A stretch of DNA of 64,000 bases from Oscillospiraceae bacterium (GTDB lineage Bacteria > Bacillota > Clostridia > Oscillospirales > Acutalibacteraceae), in contig DOQR01000004.1 in NCBI GenBank assembly GCA_003514385.1, positions 49,239-113,238 of the forward strand. The letters are read 5' to 3'. The position numbers were made by a program, and so were the translations under genes. Within the stretch, counting starts at the first letter, position 1, and each line of letters starts with the position of its first letter. The notes beneath the pieces are model-generated. The model had not been told where the DNA came from, ran no database searches, and saw only the letters and a program-made list of their open reading frames with translations. Of the stretch, positions 53,071-60,675 are shown piece after piece.

Positions 53071-54319
53071 TTATGAGGCGTTTATATTCAGGCTCGTCTT
53101 TCCAGACATATCTGTCCTCCGCAATTTCTATAAGGCGCTCCGTAACAAGTCTGTTCTTTATGTCGTCGCCGTCGATGATATAGACCCCGAGAGCTTTTGC
53201 CTTGTTGTATATCGGCATGTCTTTATCTATCACATGAGTGCAGGCAAAAACTGCGTGCCCCTCTCCGCCGCTCATGCGCATAGCCTGCGGGTATATCTCA
53301 TCTATGTGCTTCATATCCGGCGCGCATGTCTTGCAGGATATAAACAGCGGCTCGATACCGTTTATGGCAATAACGTCTATCTCGTTGCTTGCCGGCCTGT
53401 ATATCGTTGATCTGTCGTGTCTTATCCGGCTGTATTCCCAGTTATATTTGACGCGCGAGCGTACACTGCTGAATTTGCCCGTGGTGACGGCGCAGAGGTG
53501 AATAAACAGCTCAAGAAACGCGCCGACATCGGTCAGATAGTGGCGAAAATTTTTATCACAGTAGTAGAATGTGCACTCGCCGTTTTCGTGATATTTTAAT
53601 TCCGTTATGCCGCCGCAGCGGTCGAGCGCGCGGAGTATCTCGTCGTTTCTGAAAATTTGCTTGCCGTTGACGCTGATGTGCTCGGGCGCGCGGACTTTCA
53701 GAGGCATATTTCCGTTCGGTTCGCAGGCGGGACTCACTCTCTGTAAAAACTGAACATGCGGCACCCAGGAGCCGATATTTTCAAGATAGATGTTCCAGAT
53801 ATCAAGCACTTTTGACCAGAAAGCGCCGAAGTCGTCCCTGTGTTCGCTGAAATCTTCGCTTTCGATAACTTTGCCGCCGCTGACATTGAAAAAGTCTTCG
53901 CAGTCAAGCAGGCCGAAGATATTGGCTCTCATAGCGTGCTCATATTTGCTTATATTTGCGTATTTTTTCGTTCTTCTGTTGTATGCGATAAGCGGCACTC
54001 CGAGCTTCACCGCCGCCATTCCTGCCGCGAGCAAAGCGATATCCTTGCCGCCGGTAACATCGACAACGCAGTCAGGATTTTCGGATATTATTTTTGCAAG
54101 TGCGTCATTGACCTCGTCGATATTTTCCATATCCGCGCTTATATATTCTATCTCCGGGCTTTCACCGCGGCTCTTGAAAAAACGGTTGTAGTCGCCGCGG
54201 CTCTCTTCGACCTGCAGCGGATCTGCACCGAAAAATATAAGCTTTTCGGGCTTGAATGCAACGGAGGCGAGCACATTCAATATCGGTGATTCGTCAAAAA
54301 GTTCGATAAGCGTTTTCAT
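53066..54319 (-). CDS. DUF1887-type CARF-nuclease (Card1/Can2-like)
   Basis: A 417-residue protein resembling Card1/Can2 proteins: an N-terminal CARF domain that binds cyclic oligoadenylate and a C-terminal PD-(D/E)xK nuclease. The CARF part has a Rossmann-like start (PILNVLASVAFKPEKLIFFG) and the loop VVDVTGGKDIA at residues 86-95, which normally contacts the ligand. The nuclease part has Glu270 (VGAFLELFIH), Asp315 (SNEIDVIAING) and Lys330 in LFISCKTC, matching the DUF1887 pattern. Card1-like enzymes are nicking or cleaving nucleases activated during type III CRISPR defence. No CRISPR array or cas genes are in this window, so it acts alone here or in trans. Confidence 0.85.
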   Translation of the reverse strand: MKTLIELFDESPILNVLASVAFKPEKLIFFGADPLQVEESRGDYNRFFKSRGESPEIEYISADMENIDEVNDALAKIISENPDCVVDVTGGKDIALLAAGMAAVKLGVPLIAYNRRTKKYANISKYEHAMRANIFGLLDCEDFFNVSGGKVIESEDFSEHRDDFGAFWSKVLDIWNIYLENIGSWVPHVQFLQRVSPACEPNGNMPLKVRAPEHISVNGKQIFRNDEILRALDRCGGITELKYHENGECTFYYCDKNFRHYLTDVGAFLELFIHLCAVTTGKFSSVRSRVKYNWEYSRIRHDRSTIYRPASNEIDVIAINGIEPLFISCKTCAPDMKHIDEIYPQAMRMSGGEGHAVFACTHVIDKDMPIYNKAKALGVYIIDGDDIKNRLVTERLIEIAEDRYVWKDEPEYKRLIK

Positions 54320-54358
54320 CTTTTCAGCTCCGGGTAATAAGACATCTTTTATATATTG

Positions 54359-54387
54359 ATTATAGCATCACCGAGCAGAAATATCAA
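54359..54387 (-). promoter_or_regulatory. SigA-type promoter of the CARF-nuclease gene
   Basis: On the minus strand TTGATA (54382-54387), 17 bases, TATAAT (54359-54364), about 40 bases before the start codon. Confidence 0.8.
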
Positions 54388-54414
54388 TTATTTGTTTATA
54401 TTGACTATACGCGA

Positions 54415-54443
54415 TTGACTTTTGCCGGCTTTAAAATTAATAT
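54415..54443 (+). promoter_or_regulatory. SigA-type promoter of the glycosidase-like gene
   Basis: TTGACT (54415-54420), 17 bases, TAATAT (54438-54443), 32 bases before the ATG at 54475. A second TTGACT lies at 54401. Confidence 0.7.
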
Positions 54444-54474
54444 ATACATATGAAGAAAATATGGAGGAGTTATA

Positions 54475-56490
54475 ATGAGCAAGAAAAAGCCGCTTATGGC
54501 GATGGTGTCGTCGGCATATTTTAAAATATATACAAAGAATTTTCTGACTTTCAGAAAGGGTGCTATGGGCAAGAGCGGCTATGCCTGCCGCAAATATCCT
54601 GGCTATGTCTCTGTATTCGGCTGGGAGGGTGACAAGGATGCTCCGATTGCGTTTATTGATGGCTCTTATCTTCTGCGCGACAGAAAGAATACACTTATAA
54701 CTTTCGGACTTGCCGATATAGACGGAAAAATCGAGTGGTTCAACAAAGAGGATTGGCTGCCGTGCCTCGTCAGCAAATATCGCGCGGGCGGCTTTGAATG
54801 CACTATAGAAAACTTTGCAGATATTCTCATGAGGGGCGAAAGTAAGTTTGAAATTGCTTATTCGAGAATGACCCTCAAAAATATCAGCGGAAAAACTTTG
54901 AACATACCGCGCGTGTCAAAACTGCTTATCCCGCTCAACAAACAGCCGCATTCCGTAAAAAACGGTGAAACAATTGTCCTTGATTACGCCGTCGGCGCAG
55001 ACCGCTTCGGCGGAAAATATGCATATCCAGCGAACAGCGAAATAGCTTCTGCGGGCGGGTTCGATGAGCACTATGAACATATGAAATCCTACTGGACGGA
55101 GCGCATGGAACCGCTTGCAAAGATAGACGAACTGCCCGACAACAAGCTTATAGACGCCTACAAGGCGGGATATGTGTATACGATGATAGTCAAGGACGGC
55201 TACGGGCTCCATGTCGGCGAGAACGGCTATGACAGAGTGTTTGACCATGATGTCCTCGGTATAATGGCATCGCTGCTGACAATAGGCGACTTCAAATATT
55301 TTGACGAATATTCAAAGACAATTCTCAAGTTTGTCCAGTATCCCGATGCCGGATGGAAATTCAGCTGGCCGTATGCGCTCTATCTTCAGAAAACAGGCGA
55401 CAGGAAGCTCGTTGAAGAGCGTTTCGAGCAGATAAAGACAAACACTCACAAAATATCATCCGACAGGGACTCGGACGGAATAATGAAGCGCACAAACGCT
55501 ATCGACAGCAACGGACATTGGATTATCGATAACTGGTCGGCTCTGTTCGGGCTCTGCACTTATAAATATATCTGCGACAGAATTGAAAACAAGTCCGAGA
55601 GCGAGTGGGCGCAGAAAGAATATATAGACCTCCTCTCGTGCGTTGAAAAGAAGCTTGCCGAAACTTCGAATAAATATAATCTTGATTATATCCCGATATC
55701 AATGGATGAACCGAACGAATACGGTCAGCGCAGCGACCCTCACGATGCAAACTGGGGCTCAATGTTCCTGTTTGGTCGCTGGGGCTGGGACGGCTATCTT
55801 TTCGGCGCTAAACAGGGAAGCGGCATGATAGAAAAAATCGACGGCACATATGCGCATATTTTTGAGTGCCGCAAAGATATAACAGATAATCCGTACAACT
55901 TCGGCGGATACCCGCACGGCTTCTTTTGCAGTTCATATAATGCCGGATACGGAAGCACCGCGCTCAGAGGCGAAAAATACCGAGACAGCGGCATAAAGGC
56001 ATATCAGTTTATGATAGACCACGCCCAAAGCGGTCCGTTCAGTTGGTGGGAGGGCGTAGGCTATCCCGAAGCGGACGGCGGTATATGGGCGAGCGGCGGA
56101 AGCGGCTCGGGCGGCGGTTCGTGCCCGCATATGTGGGGGCAGAGCACCGCAACAAAAGTCCTGTGGGATTCTCTTATTGTTCAGAAAGCCAATTCGACCC
56201 TGCTTATCGGCAGGGGAATGCCGGCAGAATGGATAGACAGCGGCAAAAAAACAGTTATTCGCGATTATCCGCTCAACGGCGGAAGAAAAATCGGCTTCTC
56301 GCTCGTTTCATCAAATGATACGGTTACTCTCACTCTGACCGGAGACGGCGCGGGCACTTGCGCTGCAATACTCGATCTTATCGGGCTTCGCGGAAATATA
56401 GAATCGGCAAGCTGCGAATATGACAGCGAGCGCGGAGTTGTTATTATCCCGAAAGGTGTAACACAGGTCACGGTGAGGAGAAAGATATAA
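54475..56490 (+). CDS. Six-hairpin glycosidase-like protein
   Basis: A 671-residue cytosolic protein (no signal peptide). The N-terminal 180 residues look beta-rich, the middle (about 210-560) is helical with Trp/Tyr-rich blocks such as WKFSWPYALYLQ, RDSDGIMKRTNAID and NWSALFGLCTYKY, as in (alpha/alpha)6-barrel glycosidases. DYIPISMDEPNEYG and GPFSWWEGVGYPEADGG may be active-site loops. A Gly/Ser-rich insert (SGGSGSGGGS) follows near residue 545. The fold is inferred; the substrate is unknown. It overlaps the DUF1294 gene by one base. Confidence 0.62.
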   Translation: MSKKKPLMAMVSSAYFKIYTKNFLTFRKGAMGKSGYACRKYPGYVSVFGWEGDKDAPIAFIDGSYLLRDRKNTLITFGLADIDGKIEWFNKEDWLPCLVSKYRAGGFECTIENFADILMRGESKFEIAYSRMTLKNISGKTLNIPRVSKLLIPLNKQPHSVKNGETIVLDYAVGADRFGGKYAYPANSEIASAGGFDEHYEHMKSYWTERMEPLAKIDELPDNKLIDAYKAGYVYTMIVKDGYGLHVGENGYDRVFDHDVLGIMASLLTIGDFKYFDEYSKTILKFVQYPDAGWKFSWPYALYLQKTGDRKLVEERFEQIKTNTHKISSDRDSDGIMKRTNAIDSNGHWIIDNWSALFGLCTYKYICDRIENKSESEWAQKEYIDLLSCVEKKLAETSNKYNLDYIPISMDEPNEYGQRSDPHDANWGSMFLFGRWGWDGYLFGAKQGSGMIEKIDGTYAHIFECRKDITDNPYNFGGYPHGFFCSSYNAGYGSTALRGEKYRDSGIKAYQFMIDHAQSGPFSWWEGVGYPEADGGIWASGGSGSGGGSCPHMWGQSTATKVLWDSLIVQKANSTLLIGRGMPAEWIDSGKKTVIRDYPLNGGRKIGFSLVSSNDTVTLTLTGDGAGTCAAILDLIGLRGNIESASCEYDSERGVVIIPKGVTQVTVRRKI

Positions 56491-56777
56491 TGAAAAAGTA
56501 TGTTATTCTGGCGGCTGTGTGTTGGTTTGCAGTCATATCTTTGGTCGGTATAATTCTGACCGTCTATGACAAGCGCATTGCCGGCAGCGGGAAGCGCCGT
56601 ATCCCGGAGGCGACACTCATGACCGTCGGTCTGCTCGGCGCGGCTGGACCGATGTATTTGACAATGAAAAAAATCCGCCACAAGACCAAGCATAAAAAAT
56701 TCATGCTCGGACTTCCGGCGGAAGTTATTCTGCATATTCTGATTATTGCCGCGGCGGTTTATTTCTCGCTATCCTGA
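56490..56777 (+). CDS. DUF1294 membrane protein
   Basis: A 95-residue, three-pass membrane protein with the DUF1294 pattern: the first membrane helix (ILAAVCWFAVISLVGIIL), TVYDKRIAGSGKRRIPE, then LMTVGLLGAAGP and RHKTKHKKF. Function is unknown. It is translationally coupled to the glycosidase-like gene and overlaps the convergent exonuclease gene by 19 bases. Confidence 0.85.
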   Translation: MKKYVILAAVCWFAVISLVGIILTVYDKRIAGSGKRRIPEATLMTVGLLGAAGPMYLTMKKIRHKTKHKKFMLGLPAEVILHILIIAAAVYFSLS

Positions 56778-57640
56778 GCTGTTTCTTCTGCGTCAACCGG
56801 CTCGGGCACGACAAGCGAAACTGTTTTTCTGATGTCAATTCGGTCATAGTACTGCTTGAATCTGACCGCCACTCTGACCGTTCTGTCGCAGTGCGGGCAG
56901 TAATATTTGCTGCGGAAATACTGGTTTGAATATGACCACTGCTTTGTCTGCTCGCATTTACCGGAACATATCTCGCATTTATAATCAAGAACGCTTTTGT
57001 CAATAAGCGGGCTGTGAATATTGCTTATCGGGTGCGCCTTGAATGTAAGCCGCGCATAGAACTCGTCGTTGCACTCTCTGATATAAGGCTTGAATGCGCC
57101 TTTTGAATAGACTTTTTTCAAACATTCCGCGCTGAGAAGGCTGTCATCATAGGCTCTGTGATGCGAGAAACTGCTCTCGTCGATTCCGAGCTCCTGCGCC
57201 GCGGTCGAGAGACCTATCTGACGCGATTTCGGCGTTCCGAGGACTGACTGAATATACGCCTGCATGTCGGCATAATAGCTCAGAAATGGAATAGTATCAA
57301 TTCCGTTCAGATATTTATAATTGTCGATGAGCACGCGGATATCTCCGTCGCCCCATGTGAGCAGCACGCACTCTGAGCCTATCCAACGGCGAAAGCTCGA
57401 AAAAACTTTGGTGAACGGCTCGCCGCTTCTGACTTCTTCATTTGTTATGTTTGTCAATTCTTTGACGCTGCCGCGCAGCTTTTTGCCTATCTGCGGTCTG
57501 ACGAGACAGGAGAATTTGTCTTTGAAATTGAGATTTTCGTCAAGCTTTACGGCACCTATCTCTATTATCTCATTGATGAAACCTTTGGTTTTGCGGGCGT
57601 ATGTATTGTTCCATTCGAGATCCATTATTATAAAATCCAT
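56759..57640 (-). CDS. DEDDh 3'-5' exonuclease with C-terminal zinc-binding region
   Basis: A 293-residue exonuclease of the RNase T/DnaQ/KapD-like group. Motifs are MDLEWNNT (DxE), NEEVRSGEPF, WGDGDIRVL, and HHRAYDDSLLSAE (HxAxxD). After about residue 215 a second part has CEICSGKC and YYCPHCDRTV, two CxxC pairs likely to bind zinc, with a basic stretch. This C-terminal addition is not in standard KapD. Substrate could be RNA or DNA; not shown. Confidence 0.85.
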   Translation of the reverse strand: MDFIIMDLEWNNTYARKTKGFINEIIEIGAVKLDENLNFKDKFSCLVRPQIGKKLRGSVKELTNITNEEVRSGEPFTKVFSSFRRWIGSECVLLTWGDGDIRVLIDNYKYLNGIDTIPFLSYYADMQAYIQSVLGTPKSRQIGLSTAAQELGIDESSFSHHRAYDDSLLSAECLKKVYSKGAFKPYIRECNDEFYARLTFKAHPISNIHSPLIDKSVLDYKCEICSGKCEQTKQWSYSNQYFRSKYYCPHCDRTVRVAVRFKQYYDRIDIRKTVSLVVPEPVDAEETAQDSEK

Positions 57641-57776
57641 CGAAACATCCTTTGAAATCTATATTTTATAATCTGAAATTTTTATTTAAAAACCATAAAG
57701 TATTATATATTAAAACCGGATGCATTGCAAGACAAAATAAACCTGTGTAGCCTATCCGCTTTTTATGCCCTTTAGA

Positions 57777-57805
57777 TTGATTTTCTTTTTCAAATGGGGT
57801 ATCAT
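57777..57805 (+). promoter_or_regulatory. SigA-type promoter of metA
   Basis: TTGATT (57777-57782), 17 bases, TATCAT (57800-57805), about 50 bases before the metA start. The leader is too short for a SAM riboswitch and I see none. Confidence 0.7.
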
Positions 57806-57854
57806 ATAAGACAAGCGTTTTATTACACATATGTAAGGTAAAGGGAAGAAAATC

Positions 57855-58769
57855 ATGCCTATAAAAATAGACAGCAATTTGCCGGCACATAAGCTGCTGG
57901 AGAATGAAAATATTTTCGTTATGACCGAGGAACGGGCAATATCGCAGGATATACGCCCGCTGAAAATACTTATTCTCAATCTTATGCCGACAAAGATCGA
58001 GACAGAGACGCAAATATTGCGTCTGCTGAGCAACTCGCCGATTCAGGTCGAGGCAGAGCTGCTTCAGACCGCCACGCATGAAGTAAAGAACGTTTCCAAA
58101 GAGCATATGCTCAAGTTCTACAAAACTTTTGATGATATAAAGAACGAACGCTTTGATGGCATGGTAGTTACCGGCGCTCCCGTTGAAAACATGGAGTTTG
58201 AGCAGGTCGACTACTGGGACGAGCTCTGCCGTATATTCGAGTGGAGCAAGACCAACGTCTATTCCTCGTTCTTCATATGCTGGGGCGCTCAGGCGGCGCT
58301 CTATTATAAATACGGTCTGAAAAAGTATCAGCTCGATAAAAAGATGTTCGGTGTTTTTGAGCATGTTTCGCTCGACACTTTTCATCCGCTCATGCGCGGA
58401 CTCGACGACAAATTCTGGGTGCCTCATTCAAGGCATACGGAAGTCAGGCGCGGCGACATCGCGCTGATAAAGGATCTTCAGATACTCTCTTATTCCGAGA
58501 AATCGGGTGTGCATCTGATATCCGATATGGAGTGCCGCAATTTCTTCTCGACAGGTCACTCCGAATATGACCGCGATACGCTTGCAAAAGAATATTTCCG
58601 CGATGTTGAAAAGGGCTTGGATATTGATCTTCCGGAAAACTACTTTCCGGACAACGACCCTTCGAAGACTCCGGAGGTCAAATGGCGCAGTGCCGCCAAT
58701 ATAATTTTTTCAAACTGGCTCAATTATTTCGTGTATCAGCGTACACCTTATGACTTGAGCACACTTTGA
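57855..58769 (+). CDS. metA: Homoserine O-acetyltransferase (MetA type)
   Basis: The first step of methionine synthesis from homoserine. The catalytic Cys142 is in [10 protein letters not shown], and the other expected residues are in [10 protein letters not shown]. Residue 111 is Glu ([10 protein letters not shown]), which in this family marks acetyl-CoA use rather than succinyl-CoA (Gly111). So it is predicted to be an O-acetyltransferase although often labelled O-succinyltransferase. 304 residues. AAAGGGAAG precedes the ATG. Confidence 0.93.
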   Translation: MPIKIDSNLPAHKLLENENIFVMTEERAISQDIRPLKILILNLMPTKIETETQILRLLSNSPIQVEAELLQTATHEVKNVSKEHMLKFYKTFDDIKNERFDGMVVTGAPVENMEFEQVDYWDELCRIFEWSKTNVYSSFFICWGAQAALYYKYGLKKYQLDKKMFGVFEHVSLDTFHPLMRGLDDKFWVPHSRHTEVRRGDIALIKDLQILSYSEKSGVHLISDMECRNFFSTGHSEYDRDTLAKEYFRDVEKGLDIDLPENYFPDNDPSKTPEVKWRSAANIIFSNWLNYFVYQRTPYDLSTL

Positions 58770-58786
58770 CAGGAAGGTAAAGGAAA

Positions 58787-60007
58787 ATGGGAGATATTTA
58801 CATATCAGGCAACGGAAGAAGAAATCAGGATACTCAGGATATCCCGATAACGCCGCGCAGAGTCAATGTAAATGACCTCGGCGCACAGAACAGAAACGCT
58901 CAGCAGGTGCCGCCACAGGGACAGAGGCGCCAGCCTCAGCAGGGGCAGCAACATGATCCGCGCCGCGAACAGCGCAGACCTAATCCCAATAATCAGCCCC
59001 GGCAGAATCCGCACGGCGAGCAGCAGAATAGCGTTCCTTCGCAAAAAAAGCCGAAAAAGAAAAGCCGTGCGGCGAGAAGTATATTTATAGTTCTTCTTGT
59101 GCTTGTGCTTATCGGCTCGTGCGTATTTGGCGTTGTGTATTCAACGGCAAGCAAGATTGATTACAAGCCCGAGACACATCAGGACAATGTCTATGTCGAT
59201 TCGTCAACTCTGATGCACGACAGCAAGGTGACAAATATTCTGCTCATCGGTGTCGACGGTTCAAGCTCCGATACTTCATTGCGTTCCGATACCATGCTCA
59301 TGGTATCAATAGACCGCAACAACAAGAAGATAAAGCTGACTTCTTTCCTGCGCGACACATGGGCTGTTATTCCGTCGACAAAGTCTTATAACAAGCTTAA
59401 CGCCGCCTGCTCTTACGGCGGAGCGCAGCTTGTCATGGACACCATAGAATATAACTACAATGTCAAGATAGACCACTATATGCTCGTCGGATTTGATATG
59501 TTTGAGACGATAATAGACTCGGTCGGCGGCATCGATGTTGAAGTGACCGAAAAAGAGGCGCAGTTCATGCGCGCCACAGCGAGAGTGACGAGAGAAATAC
59601 AGTCCGGCGAGAGCGTTCATATGAACGGCGCGCAGGCGCTTGTCTATTGCCGCATAAGAAAGCTCGATTCAGACTTCATGCGCACTTACCGCCAGAGAAA
59701 AGTTATAACGGCTCTTATCAAGAAGGCAAAAACTTCAAATCCGATGACACTTAAGAAGCTTGCGGATACAGTGCTGCCGATGGTTCAGACCGATATGTCG
59801 CCCATGGAGCTCACGAAGCTTGTCTTCGGCGCGCCCAAGTATATCGGCTATGATGTAAAATCCGAACGCGTGCCGCACGAAAATACTTGGAAATCGCAGA
59901 CAAAGAGGGGACAGTCGGTTATAGTCACCGATTTTGATGCAAATATACAGTTCCTCAAGTCGTATTTGTATTCTGTAGACCCGGTTGAGGATGAAGAAAC
60001 CACCTGA
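58787..60007 (+). CDS. LytR-CpsA-Psr (LCP) family cell-wall ligase
   Basis: Attaches wall polymers to peptidoglycan. The first 100 or so residues are cytosolic and rich in Gln/Arg/Pro/Asn, followed by a basic stretch and one membrane segment (about residues 99-122, SIFIVLLVLVLIGSCVFGVV). The LCP domain shows LLIGVDGSSSDT, RSDTMLMVSID and TSFLRDTWAVIP, with conserved Arg residues, then GGIDVEV and CRIRKLDSDFMRTYRQR. 406 residues. Confidence 0.93.
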   Translation: MGDIYISGNGRRNQDTQDIPITPRRVNVNDLGAQNRNAQQVPPQGQRRQPQQGQQHDPRREQRRPNPNNQPRQNPHGEQQNSVPSQKKPKKKSRAARSIFIVLLVLVLIGSCVFGVVYSTASKIDYKPETHQDNVYVDSSTLMHDSKVTNILLIGVDGSSSDTSLRSDTMLMVSIDRNNKKIKLTSFLRDTWAVIPSTKSYNKLNAACSYGGAQLVMDTIEYNYNVKIDHYMLVGFDMFETIIDSVGGIDVEVTEKEAQFMRATARVTREIQSGESVHMNGAQALVYCRIRKLDSDFMRTYRQRKVITALIKKAKTSNPMTLKKLADTVLPMVQTDMSPMELTKLVFGAPKYIGYDVKSERVPHENTWKSQTKRGQSVIVTDFDANIQFLKSYLYSVDPVEDEETT

Positions 60008-60023
60008 AAACGGAGTGGATAGT

Positions 60024-60569
60024 TTGAAGTATAATAAAATAATATCGCTCAAGGACGGCAGAAAATGCTGCCTGAGAAACGGAACGGAAAACGATGCACA
60101 GGAATTTCTCGATGTCTTTAATCTAACACATGCCGAGACGGATTATCTTCTCTCTTATCCCGATGAAAACAGTTTTACCGTTGAACAGGAGAGTGCGTTC
60201 CTCAAGGCAAAAACCGAGAGCAGCAACGAGATAGAAATCATTGCGGTCGTTGACGGTAAAATTGCCGGAACCGCCGGAATCGACGCTCTCGGAAACAAAT
60301 ACAAAACAAAACACAGAGCGGAATTTGGAATAGGCATCGCCAAGGAATTCTGGGGGCTCGGCATAGGGCGTGCGCTGACCGAGGCGTGCATAGAATGTGC
60401 CAAAGAAGCCGGATATACTCAGCTGGAGCTCGACGTTGTCTCTGATAACGCAAGCGCGATTTCGCTTTACAAAAAAGTAGGTTTTGTTGAATACGGGAGA
60501 AACTCGAAAGGCTTCAATTCGCGTATAAGCGGATATCAGGAGCTCGTCTACATGAAACTTGACCTGTAA
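60024..60569 (+). CDS. GNAT-family N-acetyltransferase
   Basis: A 181-residue acetyltransferase. The acetyl-CoA-binding motif is GIAKEFWGLGIGRALTEACIE (the G-x-G-I-G-R/A type), followed by LELDVVSDNASAISLYKKVGFVEYG. The start at TTG 60024 follows CGGAGTGGATAG; TTG 59985 is in frame but overlaps the LCP gene. The substrate is unknown; the region resembles acetyltransferases acting on ribosomal or small-molecule amines. Confidence 0.85.
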   Translation: MKYNKIISLKDGRKCCLRNGTENDAQEFLDVFNLTHAETDYLLSYPDENSFTVEQESAFLKAKTESSNEIEIIAVVDGKIAGTAGIDALGNKYKTKHRAEFGIGIAKEFWGLGIGRALTEACIECAKEAGYTQLELDVVSDNASAISLYKKVGFVEYGRNSKGFNSRISGYQELVYMKLDL

Positions 60570-60584
60570 AACTACAGATACAAC

Positions 60585-60623
60585 GAAACGGGCGTTATGC
60601 AATTTAAGCATAACGCCCGTTTC
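60585..60623 (+). terminator. Perfect 16-bp hairpin terminator after the GNAT gene
   Basis: Arms at 60585-60600 (GAAACGGGCGTTATGC) and 60608-60623 are exactly complementary, with a 7-base loop AATTTAA. Confidence 0.85.
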
Positions 60624-60628
60624 TTCGC

Positions 60629-60666
60629 AGAAAAACAGAGCAGATCATATCAAAACCTGCTCTGTT
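60629..60666 (-). terminator. Terminator of the ceramidase-like gene pair
   Basis: Arms AACAGAGCAG (60634-60643) and CTGCTCTGTT (60657-60666). On the minus strand the stem is followed by TTTTT. Confidence 0.8.
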
Positions 60667-60675
60667 ATTTTTTAT

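Noticed and set aside
57700..57855. Possible SAM riboswitch before metA
   Set aside because: The promoter lies about 50 bases before the start, leaving no room for a riboswitch, and I see no conserved elements.
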